From contig CAYQDF010000054.1 in NCBI GenBank assembly GCA_964416175.1, positions 1 to 20,582 of the forward strand: DNA of 20,582 nucleotides. The letters are read 5' to 3'. The stretch comes from CAYQDF01 sp964416175. GTDB taxonomy: Bacteria; Chloroflexota; Anaerolineae; Anaerolineales; UBA4823. Below the pieces are notes generated by a model that was given only the letters and a program-made list of their open reading frames with translations, was not told the DNA's origin and made no database searches. The stretch's first letter is position 1. Each line of letters opens with the position of its first letter. Positions 14,564-20,582 of this stretch are shown here, in pieces. A program made the position numbers and the translations under genes.

Positions 14564-15208
14564 CTAATGCCTGTATTCTAACACCACGACCCGCGTTTCA
14601 CTGGGGATGGTGTTACGGGAGATCTTCAGCGAATCCACCGGCGCATCGACGCTGACCCCCATCTCTTTCAAAAAGCGGTTGAGGGGCGCCAGCTTGAGCG
14701 TGCTCTCGGGTACCTGGAAGTGCATGGGGATGACGATCCCCGGCTCAAGCAAACTGACCACCTCCGCGGCTTTGGCGGCGTTCAGACCCCCGCCGCCGCC
14801 CACCGGTACGAGCGCCACGTGCACCTCGCCCAGCTCTTCCACTTCGGACTGGCTGGGCACACGGCGCAGATCCCCCAGGTGAGCCACCGTCACGCCATTG
14901 TAATCGAACACATACAGGGTGTTGCGGGGTTCTTCTGAGTTGCGCCTGTTTTTCCCATTGGTCTGCACCCCGGTGATGAACACGCCGCCGATCTCGTACT
15001 CCCCTGGACCTGTGATCACATGCGAACGGCCTTTGACTGCCGCGACGTAGCCATGCCCGGGCGCGTCATGGCTGATGGTGACGATCTCGGCTTTTAGTTT
15101 CAACGGCTCAAACCCCACGGCATTGTGATCGAACGGGTCTGTGACGACAGAAGCCAGGCCTCGCTCCATGAGCCGGAAGCACGACAGGCCGTGCCAGGTG
15201 ATTTCCAT
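14564..15208 (-). CDS. Metallo-beta-lactamase-fold protein with degraded metal motif (COG2220-like)
   Basis: The product is 214 residues. The general layout is that of COG2220 hydrolases: an N-terminal EITWHGLSCFRL, VVTDPF at about 21-26, GPGEYEIGGVFITGV at 67-81, AHLGDL with His110, and a late histidine in IPMHF. The signature HxHxDH, however, reads SHDAPGH at 46-52: the middle His is Ala and the Asp is Gly, while the first and last His remain. It may bind one metal, be structural, or act differently from its active relatives. The ATG at 15208 has a near-perfect GGAGGT three bases upstream. The small alpha/beta protein follows 10 bases downstream. A TATAAT lies 26 bases upstream. Confidence 0.85.
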   Translation of the reverse strand: MEITWHGLSCFRLMERGLASVVTDPFDHNAVGFEPLKLKAEIVTISHDAPGHGYVAAVKGRSHVITGPGEYEIGGVFITGVQTNGKNRRNSEEPRNTLYVFDYNGVTVAHLGDLRRVPSQSEVEELGEVHVALVPVGGGGGLNAAKAAEVVSLLEPGIVIPMHFQVPESTLKLAPLNRFLKEMGVSVDAPVDSLKISRNTIPSETRVVVLEYRH

Positions 15209-15234
15209 AGGACCTCCAGGGATAGAATGGTTTG

Positions 15235-15242
15235 ATTATACA
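15235..15242 (-). promoter_or_regulatory. Probable -10 box of the MBL-fold gene
   Basis: The minus strand reads TGTATAAT, with TATAAT 26 bases before the ATG. The -35 region is weak. Confidence 0.45.
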
Positions 15243-15292
15243 TCATCCACCGGTGCTGAATCTTCCTGGTTTGGGATCTGCGGCAGCAGGCG

Positions 15293-15301
15293 TGCTATAC
15301 T
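15293..15301 (+). promoter_or_regulatory. Probable extended -10 of the concanavalin-like gene
   Basis: TGCTATACT fits an extended -10, with TTGGGA 19 bases upstream as a poor -35. It places the RNA start near 15308, which argues against the longest open frame (from 15232) and for a start at 15337 or 15361. Confidence 0.4.
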
Positions 15302-15360
15302 GGGTCTTGCGGAGACGAGCACCCCGGATCGCCGGGATGCCGGAGGCACCGTCCTGTTTT

Positions 15361-16146
15361 ATGACTGCGTATTTCTCTGACCTTCATCCGCGTTTCACGC
15401 CGGGCGCGCTGGTTTCCCAAACTGGTTTCGCCGCCTGGCATCTGGAGGTACCCGCCGGGCCGGGCGGGCGCTATCGCCTGGCTCAGCTGGACGATTACCA
15501 CGACTTGCCCCGGGGGAAATTTGCCTGGCAGCCTCCTGCCATCTTCCGCTGGCGGGCTCGCGCCTCGGCTCGCGACCTTCCGGGCACCTGGGGATTCGGC
15601 TTGTGGAACGACCCATTTGGGTTCGCTCTGTTGAAGGGAGGCGGGGTCCGCCTGCCGGTTCTCCCGAACGCGGCCTGGTTCTTCTTCGCCTCTCCGCCCA
15701 ACTACCTGTCTTTGCGCGACGACCTGCCTGCCCAGGGAGGCCTGGCGGCGACCTTTAGCTCGCCGCGCCGGCTGTCCCTGGTCTCCGCCGTTGGGGCACC
15801 GCTGCTGCCTCTGCTTCTCCTGCCGCCCGCCGCGCGGCTTTTCCGCCGGTGGTGTCGGCGGATCATACGCCAGGACGCCGCCTCGCTCGCGTTCGATCCC
15901 TCCGACTGGCATACCTACGCGCTCGCCTGGGACGACCAGCAGACAACCTTCCAGGTGGATGGAGAACTCGTCTTACAAACCTCCGTCTCGCCCGCTGGAC
16001 CGCTGGGGCTGGTGCTGTGGGTGGACAACCAGTACGCTGCCCTGCCGCCAGATGGGCGCATCCGCTACGGTACGCTCCCCAACCCTGAAAGCGCCTGGAT
16101 CGAGATCGAGGCGCTGAGTCTTATCGAGCAAGAAGGTATCCATTGA
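15361..16146 (+). CDS. Concanavalin A-like / GH16-like fold protein of unknown function
   Basis: From the ATG at 15361 the product is 261 residues (269 from an alternative ATG at 15337). The frame continues up to 15232 but that stretch contains the promoter. The C-terminal part, WHTYALAWDDQQTTFQVDGE followed by LVLQTSVSPAGPLGLVLWVDNQYA, is the typical strand pattern of GH16-type beta-jelly-roll proteins. FRWRARASARDLPGTWGFGL and LWNDPFGF earlier match the same fold. I see no ExDxxE catalytic motif, so hydrolase activity is doubtful. No signal peptide is visible. A hydrophobic stretch (APLLPLLLLPPAARLF) lies in the middle. It stands alone, upstream of the tRNA cluster. GGAGG lies 14 bases before 15361, rather far. 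Confidence 0.65.
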   Translation: MTAYFSDLHPRFTPGALVSQTGFAAWHLEVPAGPGGRYRLAQLDDYHDLPRGKFAWQPPAIFRWRARASARDLPGTWGFGLWNDPFGFALLKGGGVRLPVLPNAAWFFFASPPNYLSLRDDLPAQGGLAATFSSPRRLSLVSAVGAPLLPLLLLPPAARLFRRWCRRIIRQDAASLAFDPSDWHTYALAWDDQQTTFQVDGELVLQTSVSPAGPLGLVLWVDNQYAALPPDGRIRYGTLPNPESAWIEIEALSLIEQEGIH

Positions 16147-16179
16147 CCCCCATCAGGAAATCCGGAGTGTCCCCCTCGC

Positions 16180-16208
16180 TTGACAATCCCTACCCCCCCG
16201 GTTAAAAT
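16180..16208 (+). promoter_or_regulatory. Promoter of the tRNA cluster
   Basis: TTGACA (16180-16185) and TAAAAT (16203-16208) are separated by exactly 17 bases. The pair lies 34 bases before the first tRNA and is the strongest sigma-70-type promoter on the plus strand here. Confidence 0.85.
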
Positions 16209-16241
16209 TACCCCGCGTTGAGACAGACGCCCAACGTTCAG

Positions 16242-16314
16242 GCCGAGATAGCTCAGTTGGTAGAGCACGTGACTGAAAATCACGGTGTCGCCAGTTCGAT
16301 TCTGGCTCTCGGCA
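16242..16314 (+). tRNA. tRNA-Phe (GAA)
   Basis: The acceptor stem GCCGAGA pairs perfectly with TCTCGGC (16307-16313). The anticodon stem CGTGA/TCACG encloses the loop CTGAAAA, with anticodon GAA at 16275-16277. The T arm contains GTTCGATTC. After discriminator A16314 the DNA reads CCT, so CCA is not encoded and must be added. A GC hairpin (CGGCC/GGCCG, 16320-16338) fills the spacer to the next tRNA. Confidence 0.95.
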
Positions 16315-16343
16315 CCTCTCGGCCAGACGGTGAGGCCGGTCCT

Positions 16344-16416
<73 letters not shown>

Positions 16417-16421
16417 CTATG

Positions 16422-16512
16422 GATTTTTGCTTTAGGATTGTTGATTGCTGATTGTGTATGAGTCAATCAGCAATCTTTAATCTACGATCAAAAATCTGAA
16501 ATCAAAATTCAA
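16422..16512. repeat. Heptad-periodic AT-rich tract, 13 consecutive 7-mers, between tRNA genes
   Basis: The 91 bases divide exactly into thirteen 7-mers. The left ones are of the GATTGNT type (GATTGTT, GATTGCT, GATTGTG at 16436-16456) and the right ones are the inverse type (CAATCAG, CAATCTT, TAATCTA at 16464-16484). GATTGCTGATT (16443-16453) and AATCAGCAATC (16465-16475) form a perfect 11-bp stem. The tract lies in the tRNA-Gly/tRNA-Cys spacer. Confidence 0.8.
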
Positions 16513-16514
16513 CC

Positions 16515-16585
16515 GGCGACGTGGCCAAGTGGTAAGGCAAGGGTCTGCAAAACCCTGATCACGGGTTCAAATCCCGTCGTCGCCT
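16515..16585 (+). tRNA. tRNA-Cys (GCA)
   Basis: The acceptor stem GGCGACG pairs perfectly with CGTCGCC (16578-16584). The anticodon stem AGGGT/ACCCT encloses CTGCAAA, with anticodon GCA at 16547-16549. The T arm has GGGTTCAAATCCC. The discriminator is T16585, as usual for tRNA-Cys, and CCA is not encoded. Confidence 0.95.
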
Positions 16586-16645
16586 CTGCCAATACCCGGA
16601 ATTCAGCTCGCAAACAAAAGGTCGTTGTTTAGATTGTCGGGGGGG

Positions 16646-17548
16646 TCAGTCGTTCAACCTCTGAATCACAGGGAGGTTTGTCAGCAGCAAGGCGGCGCTG
16701 TTGTTATCCAGGTAGATCGTGTCGCTGGTGAATACCGTCTGCGTTCCATCGTTCAATTCCAGGGATACGGTGTGCTCGCCCTTGCCCGGGTTTAAGATCC
16801 AGGCAAACTGCGGGCTGAAAGGCATCCAGGACGTCCAGACGCCGCTGTCATTGCGCAGGCGCATCTGTTGCCATCCGCCGTAGACGTAGAGCAAGACGTA
16901 CCTGCTGCTGGTCGAGGCGGATTCGCCGGCGATGACCACCGGATATACACCAGGCTGCCGGCCAAAATCCTGCACCCAATAAATGCCGTAATCGCCGCTA
17001 CCGGCGAAGTACCCGACGCCGATCTCCCAGCTCGCCGGGTTGAGGATATTCGCCCGGTGGTCGGGGCTGTTCATCCAGCCCTCCATGACCGCCTCCGGAG
17101 TGGCATACCCCGCAGCAGCATTCTCACCGGTGGGTCCGGAGAAGTAGGTGGCGATGCGGTCCCACACACCACAGACCATGGTGAGGTTGTCGCCGACCCG
17201 ATCGAAAGTGTCGTGATTCACGTAGTTGTCCAGGCCCATGTCGGCAGCGTGGTAGCGAGCGGCTTCGGTCATTGGTTCCGCGCGCTTCAACGGTGGCAGC
17301 CCTTCGTTCGCACGGGCCTGGTTGACAAGTTCGACCACGCGCGCTTCGTAAGCGTCGTTAAGCCCGGGGGTGATCTTCCCGCCGCAGCCCGTGTATCGGG
17401 GCCCATCAGGGTCGCCGTTGGAAGTGGTCTGCGTTGCTGGATCCACGATCGGATCGCCCGCTTCTGGCGTGGGCTCCGCCGGCCCATCGAAACCCACCAG
17501 CCCTATATAAACAAGCAACAATATGGGAAGAAGGATGATTTTCCGCAT
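16646..17548 (-). CDS. Exported CAP/SCP-domain protein
   Basis: The product is 300 residues. A basic start (MRK) followed by a hydrophobic stretch (4-20) is a signal peptide or anchor, and residues 21-50 are a Pro/Asp-rich linker. The CAP domain (PF00188, CAP/SCP) spans about 66-200: VVELVNQARANEGLPPL, His112 in NYVNHDTFD, Glu142 in GENAAAG, His164 in NSPDHRANIL, and GIYWVQDFG. The conserved His/Glu cluster is therefore intact. The C-terminal ~100 residues are a beta-rich domain I do not recognise. Cys55 and Cys126 could form a disulphide. Bacterial CAP proteins are secreted, with mostly unknown roles. The ATG follows AAGGT at a suitable distance. The gene faces the tRNA cluster. The 167-base gap upstream holds no clear promoter. 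Confidence 0.88.
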   Translation of the reverse strand: MRKIILLPILLLVYIGLVGFDGPAEPTPEAGDPIVDPATQTTSNGDPDGPRYTGCGGKITPGLNDAYEARVVELVNQARANEGLPPLKRAEPMTEAARYHAADMGLDNYVNHDTFDRVGDNLTMVCGVWDRIATYFSGPTGENAAAGYATPEAVMEGWMNSPDHRANILNPASWEIGVGYFAGSGDYGIYWVQDFGRQPGVYPVVIAGESASTSSRYVLLYVYGGWQQMRLRNDSGVWTSWMPFSPQFAWILNPGKGEHTVSLELNDGTQTVFTSDTIYLDNNSAALLLTNLPVIQRLND

Positions 17549-17715
17549 GAAGGCTACCTTGACCGGGATTCCAGGATTCGCCGGGAGGACTAGGAATTAT
17601 GCCAGACTCGACGGTTCCCGGTCGCCCTTAGGGGTGATGTTTGACCTGGGGTAAGTATGCTTGTCTCGGGGCTGCCAGGCAATAGGAAAAAAGTCCTATA
17701 ATCGGAGTACGTTTG

Positions 17716-18159
17716 TCACAATTTTTTCGGGATTGCCCGCCGGGCCAGGAGGTCGACGCGAGTGTTGTGAGGGTCGCCCGCGTGGCCGCGCACCCACCGC
17801 CACTCGATCGCGTGCCGGTGGATGGCTGCGTCCAGCGCCTTCCAGAGGTCGGCATTGGCAAGATTTCCCCCTTTACGCCGCCAACCGCGCTCCCGCCAGC
17901 GTGGCAACCATTCGGTGATGCCGCGCTTCAGGTACTCGGAGTCGGTGAAGAATTCGACCTGGCAGGGGGCATTCAGGGCATTGAGCGCTTCGATCGCTGC
18001 CGTGAGCTCCATGCGGTTGTTGGTCGTATTGGGATCCGACCCGGTGAGTGTTTTTTGGTGCTCTCCAGAAATGAGCAGCGCAGCCCAACCGCCTGGGCCG
18101 GGATTTGGGTCGCAGGCGCCGTCGCTGTAGATGGTGACGCGCGGTAAATCTAAACTCAT
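17716..18159 (-). CDS. rnhA: Ribonuclease HI
   Basis: RNase HI degrades the RNA strand of RNA-DNA hybrids. The chosen ATG at 18159 gives 147 residues; the longer open frame upstream lies inside the neighbouring gene and is not family-like. The catalytic residues are all in place: Asp13 (YSDGACDPNPGPGGWA), Glu51 (NNRMELTAAI), Asp73 (FFTDSEYL), His126 (RGHAGDPHN) and Asp136. The basic handle WLPRWRERGWRRKGG is present. The ATG overlaps the TGA of the lipoprotein gene by four bases (ATGA), so it should be translated by coupling from the same mRNA, although the two proteins have no known functional link. Confidence 0.95.
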   Translation of the reverse strand: MSLDLPRVTIYSDGACDPNPGPGGWAALLISGEHQKTLTGSDPNTTNNRMELTAAIEALNALNAPCQVEFFTDSEYLKRGITEWLPRWRERGWRRKGGNLANADLWKALDAAIHRHAIEWRWVRGHAGDPHNTRVDLLARRAIPKKL

Positions 18160-19661
18160 GGTCCCGAGTTCCCCTCGAACCGGGCGTTCAATTCGGCGGC
18201 AGTCTCGTCCATCAATTCGAGGGTGGCCTGTGTCCGGTCTGTAGTGAAATAGGAGCGGAAGATCTGGGTCCCGACGTCGCCGACGACCCACCTCACCACG
18301 CTCCAGGAGGGGAGGTCCGGTTCGGGCCGGGCGAACTCCAGGAGCGCCAGCGCCTGGCTCCATTGAGGATTGGCGTTGGCGTAGGCCTGCAGCTGGTCCG
18401 CCGCGGAGTTGCTCAGCGGCAGGGTGTCCCCCGCGGCGATGAGCCGTGCCTGCTGTTCCGGCGCAGAGAGCCATTTTATCAACAGCCAGGACGCCAGCAC
18501 TTCTTCCGGGGAGCCTGCGAATACAGCCAGGTCTGGGCCGTATACGGTGACGACCGGCGCGCCCTCCAGCGACGGGAAGGGGATCACTCCCCAGTCATCA
18601 TCGTTCCCGGCGCGCTCGAGCTCGGCGATCTGGTATGGGTAATCCGCCAGCGGGGCGGTGATGAAAAGGCCCTGGCGGCTTGCGAATTCAACCTCATTGT
18701 AAGGACCGGCGGATTCCCACGCGCAGCCCGAGTCGTGCAGGTCGTTCAGAAAAGCGATCATCTCGGCTGAGGCCGGCGAGTTGAAGCGGTAGCCTTTCCC
18801 GCCCGGGGCCAGGATCTCGCTGCCGAATGCGTACATCCAGCTCAGGATAGAGGGCGGAGTGGCGTTGATCACCCAGCCGCCGGTGCCGTCATTGCTCGCC
18901 TCCTCGTCGGAAGCGTTGGCTCGCGCCGCGGCACAGGCCTGATCTCGAAAGTCCTTTGGAGTCTGCGGGGGCAAATCGAAGCCGAGCTCGCGGGCCCAGC
19001 TGACGTTGTAGTACAGGACCTCCGCGTTGCGCTGGAGCGGGAAGCTGGAGCGCTTTCCATCCGGTTGGTCTTCTCCGAAGAAGGCCTGATAAAAAGCATC
19101 GCGCTCCCCGGCACCGAAGCCCCATTCTGGATCTGACAAATAGAGCTCCAGGTCCGCGACCGTCAGTCCCCTGGAATCCCACATCCGGATCTGGTAGGGA
19201 TAGGCGACGACCAGGTCGGGAAGCGCTGCCAGGCCGGCCGATTCGATCGCCGCGTAAAGATCGTTGAAGCCACCCTTATGAACGCCCTGAGCTGAGATCC
19301 CGTACGGGTTTTCAGCGTTGAAAGAATCGATCGCATCCTGGAGCCCCTGCCCGAGTTCACCAGACCAGGGATGCCAGAGCGTGAGCGTCACGCCAGCCAG
19401 ATCCTCAGCGGTAAGCCCCAGGGTGGAGGTCGGGACGGGGGTGCTGGTCGGCGTGGGAGGGGCGGGCGTGGTAATGTCGGTCCTGATCGCGCGCGGGGTT
19501 TCCACCCCCGGCGTGGTTGTCGCAGTCGATCCCGTCCCGCATGCGGAGAGGAAAACGACCAGGCTCGCGAGGAGACACCGCGCGATTTTTGCGGTAAGAT
19601 CGTCCTGTCGCCTGCCAGTTGCTCTTGAAAGTCCTGCGCGATCCAAATAAAAGTCGTTCAT
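18156..19661 (-). CDS. Extracellular solute-binding lipoprotein of an ABC importer (family 1)
   Basis: The product is 501 residues. After a 25-residue polar N-terminus comes a hydrophobic segment ending in a lipobox (LSAC, Cys41), so the protein should be lipid-anchored outside the membrane. A Thr/Pro-rich linker covers 44-80. The rest matches family-1 solute-binding proteins (carbohydrate type): VTLTLWHPWSGE, FPLQRNAEVLYYN, GKGYRFNSPASAEMIAFLND, ASWLLIKWLSAPEQQARLI and DTLPLSN. Sugars or sugar derivatives are likely ligands, but the specificity is not readable. No permease or ATPase genes are adjacent; the downstream gene is rnhA. An extended -10 TGTTATAAT lies upstream. No clear Shine-Dalgarno sequence precedes the ATG, and no alternative start exists before the signal segment. 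Confidence 0.9.
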   Translation of the reverse strand: MNDFYLDRAGLSRATGRRQDDLTAKIARCLLASLVVFLSACGTGSTATTTPGVETPRAIRTDITTPAPPTPTSTPVPTSTLGLTAEDLAGVTLTLWHPWSGELGQGLQDAIDSFNAENPYGISAQGVHKGGFNDLYAAIESAGLAALPDLVVAYPYQIRMWDSRGLTVADLELYLSDPEWGFGAGERDAFYQAFFGEDQPDGKRSSFPLQRNAEVLYYNVSWARELGFDLPPQTPKDFRDQACAAARANASDEEASNDGTGGWVINATPPSILSWMYAFGSEILAPGGKGYRFNSPASAEMIAFLNDLHDSGCAWESAGPYNEVEFASRQGLFITAPLADYPYQIAELERAGNDDDWGVIPFPSLEGAPVVTVYGPDLAVFAGSPEEVLASWLLIKWLSAPEQQARLIAAGDTLPLSNSAADQLQAYANANPQWSQALALLEFARPEPDLPSWSVVRWVVGDVGTQIFRSYFTTDRTQATLELMDETAAELNARFEGNSGP

Positions 19662-19708
19662 GTTCTGTATAAGAATTCACTGATAAGCCGTTGCAAGGCG
19701 TGCCAGCG

Positions 19709-19717
19709 ATTATAACA
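19709..19717 (-). promoter_or_regulatory. Extended -10 promoter of the solute-binding lipoprotein gene
   Basis: The minus strand reads TGTTATAAT, with CGGACA 18 bases upstream as a fair -35 (4 of 6). The RNA start would lie about 40 bases before the ATG at 19661. Confidence 0.55.
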
Positions 19718-19738
19718 AACCTGGACTGAGGATGTCCG

Positions 19739-20582
19739 ATGCCTGACCTGACCTCCGATCTTTTGCCCGATTTGACCTCCTATCGCCAGCCTGGGCTGGA
19801 CCTGGGAGCGGAATTCCAGAATCCCGATTACGGCGGGCGATCGATACTCAACCTGCCGGGCAGCATTTGCCGCTGGTTGGGCGCGCCGCTGCCGGACGCC
19901 AGCCTCCTGGCTGAAGACCTGGTCGCCCCATTGGGCGATGGATACCAGGCGGTCGTGTTGGTGCTCTTGGACGCCCTGGGATTGAATCAGCTGCGGCGCT
20001 GGATCGGCGACGGCGACGCCTCCTTGCTGGGGGAGTTGGTTGAGACCGGCCTGCTGGCGCCGGTGACCTCCATCGCTCCCAGCACCACCTCGGCTGCCCT
20101 CACTACCCTGTGGACCGGGAAGAGCGCGGCCGCTCACGGGATCGTCGGTTACGAGCTGTGGCTCAAGGAGTACGGGTTGGTCGCGAATACCATCCTCCAC
20201 GCGCCGATGAGCTTCAAAGGGGACGTGGGCAGTCTGGAAAAGGCGGGCTTCAAGCCGGAGAGATTCATGGATCTGCCGACCCTTGGGGCGCACCTGGCGC
20301 GCCACGGGGTGGAGACCGTCGCCTTCCAGCACCAAAGCATCGCCCGCTCCGGGCTGTCGCGCATGCTGCTTCAGGGCGCAAACACTTCTGCATTCCGGAC
20401 TCCCTCAGAGCTGTGGGTGAACGTCCGCCGCGCCGTTGAAGGCCGCGCCAGCAGCGGGAGGAGCTACTTCTGGATCTACTGGGGCGAGATCGATCACCTG
20501 TCTCACTTCTACGGCCCGGACGACGAGCGGGTCCTGGGGGAGCTGGCTGACTTTATGGCAGCTTTCCGGCGGCACTTCTTGG
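19739..20582 (+). CDS. Alkaline-phosphatase-superfamily phosphodiesterase/nucleotide pyrophosphatase (3' end outside window)
   Basis: The first 281 residues are present from an ATG at 19739, with GAGGA about six bases upstream. The fold matches type I phosphodiesterases (PF01663): Asp78 in VVLVLLDALGLNQL is the first metal ligand, PSTTSAALTTLWTGKSAAAH (114-133) carries the nucleophilic Thr116/117 region, and WGEIDHLSHFYG supplies Asp252 and His256. There is no signal peptide, so it is probably cytoplasmic. The family hydrolyses phosphodiesters or phosphonates; the substrate is not inferable. It is divergent from the solute-binding lipoprotein gene. The remaining metal ligands lie beyond the edge. 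Confidence 0.88.
   Translation, partial: MPDLTSDLLPDLTSYRQPGLDLGAEFQNPDYGGRSILNLPGSICRWLGAPLPDASLLAEDLVAPLGDGYQAVVLVLLDALGLNQLRRWIGDGDASLLGELVETGLLAPVTSIAPSTTSAALTTLWTGKSAAAHGIVGYELWLKEYGLVANTILHAPMSFKGDVGSLEKAGFKPERFMDLPTLGAHLARHGVETVAFQHQSIARSGLSRMLLQGANTSAFRTPSELWVNVRRAVEGRASSGRSYFWIYWGEIDHLSHFYGPDDERVLGELADFMAAFRRHFL

Noticed and set aside
16422..16512. CRISPR-like array
   Set aside because: The unit is 7 bases with no spacers and there are no cas genes; it is a periodic tract, not a CRISPR.
18160..18474. Longer reading frame upstream of RNase HI
   Set aside because: It lies wholly within the lipoprotein gene and is Arg/Gly-rich; the ATGA overlap gives the natural start.
19659..19696. 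Leaderless promoter for the solute-binding lipoprotein (TATACA next to the ATG with TTGCAA upstream)
   Set aside because: Spacing of 19 bases is poor and a better extended -10 lies at 19709-19717.

Overview
The window looks like an ordinary chromosomal stretch of a GC-rich bacterium, most probably a Chloroflexota (Anaerolineae-like) genome assembled from a metagenome. This is an inference. It rests on secreted proteins with Pro/Thr-rich linkers, a COG4119-type Nudix protein, paired TldD/TldE proteins, tRNAs without an encoded CCA, and a 10-N scaffold gap. There is no phage, IS transposase, CRISPR array or rRNA operon.

Layout from left to right. Positions 1-1732 (minus) hold two tandem, similar C39-like cysteine peptidases with an N-terminal membrane anchor; the left one runs off the edge. 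Next come a COG4119-type Nudix hydrolase (2027-2497, plus) and a VapBC-like toxin-antitoxin pair (2570-3290, minus). The pair has an almost textbook promoter with a 20-bp perfect palindrome sitting between -35 and -10. An 84-bp inverted-repeat element follows. ftsK/spoIIIE (3543-5935, minus) is interrupted by an assembly gap. Divergent from it is ribonuclease Z (6121-7086, plus), and convergent to that is a single 938-codon ORF fusing TldD and TldE/PmbA (7162-9978, minus).

The right half begins with a YuiH-like molybdopterin oxidoreductase (10061-10699, minus). A tightly overlapping minus-strand cluster follows, in transcription order: mutY, an M19 dipeptidase, a four-TM membrane protein and an UPF0173-like metallo-hydrolase (14168 down to 10770). 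Just upstream of mutY lie a divergent MBL-fold protein and a small alpha/beta-barrel-like protein. Then come a secreted or cytoplasmic concanavalin-like protein (plus), a Phe-Gly-Cys tRNA cluster with a strong promoter, and a CAP-domain exported protein. The window ends with RNase HI translationally coupled to an orphan substrate-binding lipoprotein and, divergently, an alkaline-phosphatase-superfamily phosphodiesterase cut by the right edge.

No clearly new multi-gene system is visible. The observations most worth following are: (i) the in-frame TldD-TldE fusion; (ii) the ftsK gap, whose two flanks encode the same short protein segment twice in different versions, implying a faulty join; (iii) short intergenic tracts with exact 7-base periodicity, the best being 13 consecutive heptads inside the tRNA cluster; (iv) the operator embedded in the toxin-antitoxin promoter; (v) a MutY whose C-terminal domain keeps a complete Nudix box; and (vi) an MBL-fold protein with a degraded metal motif.
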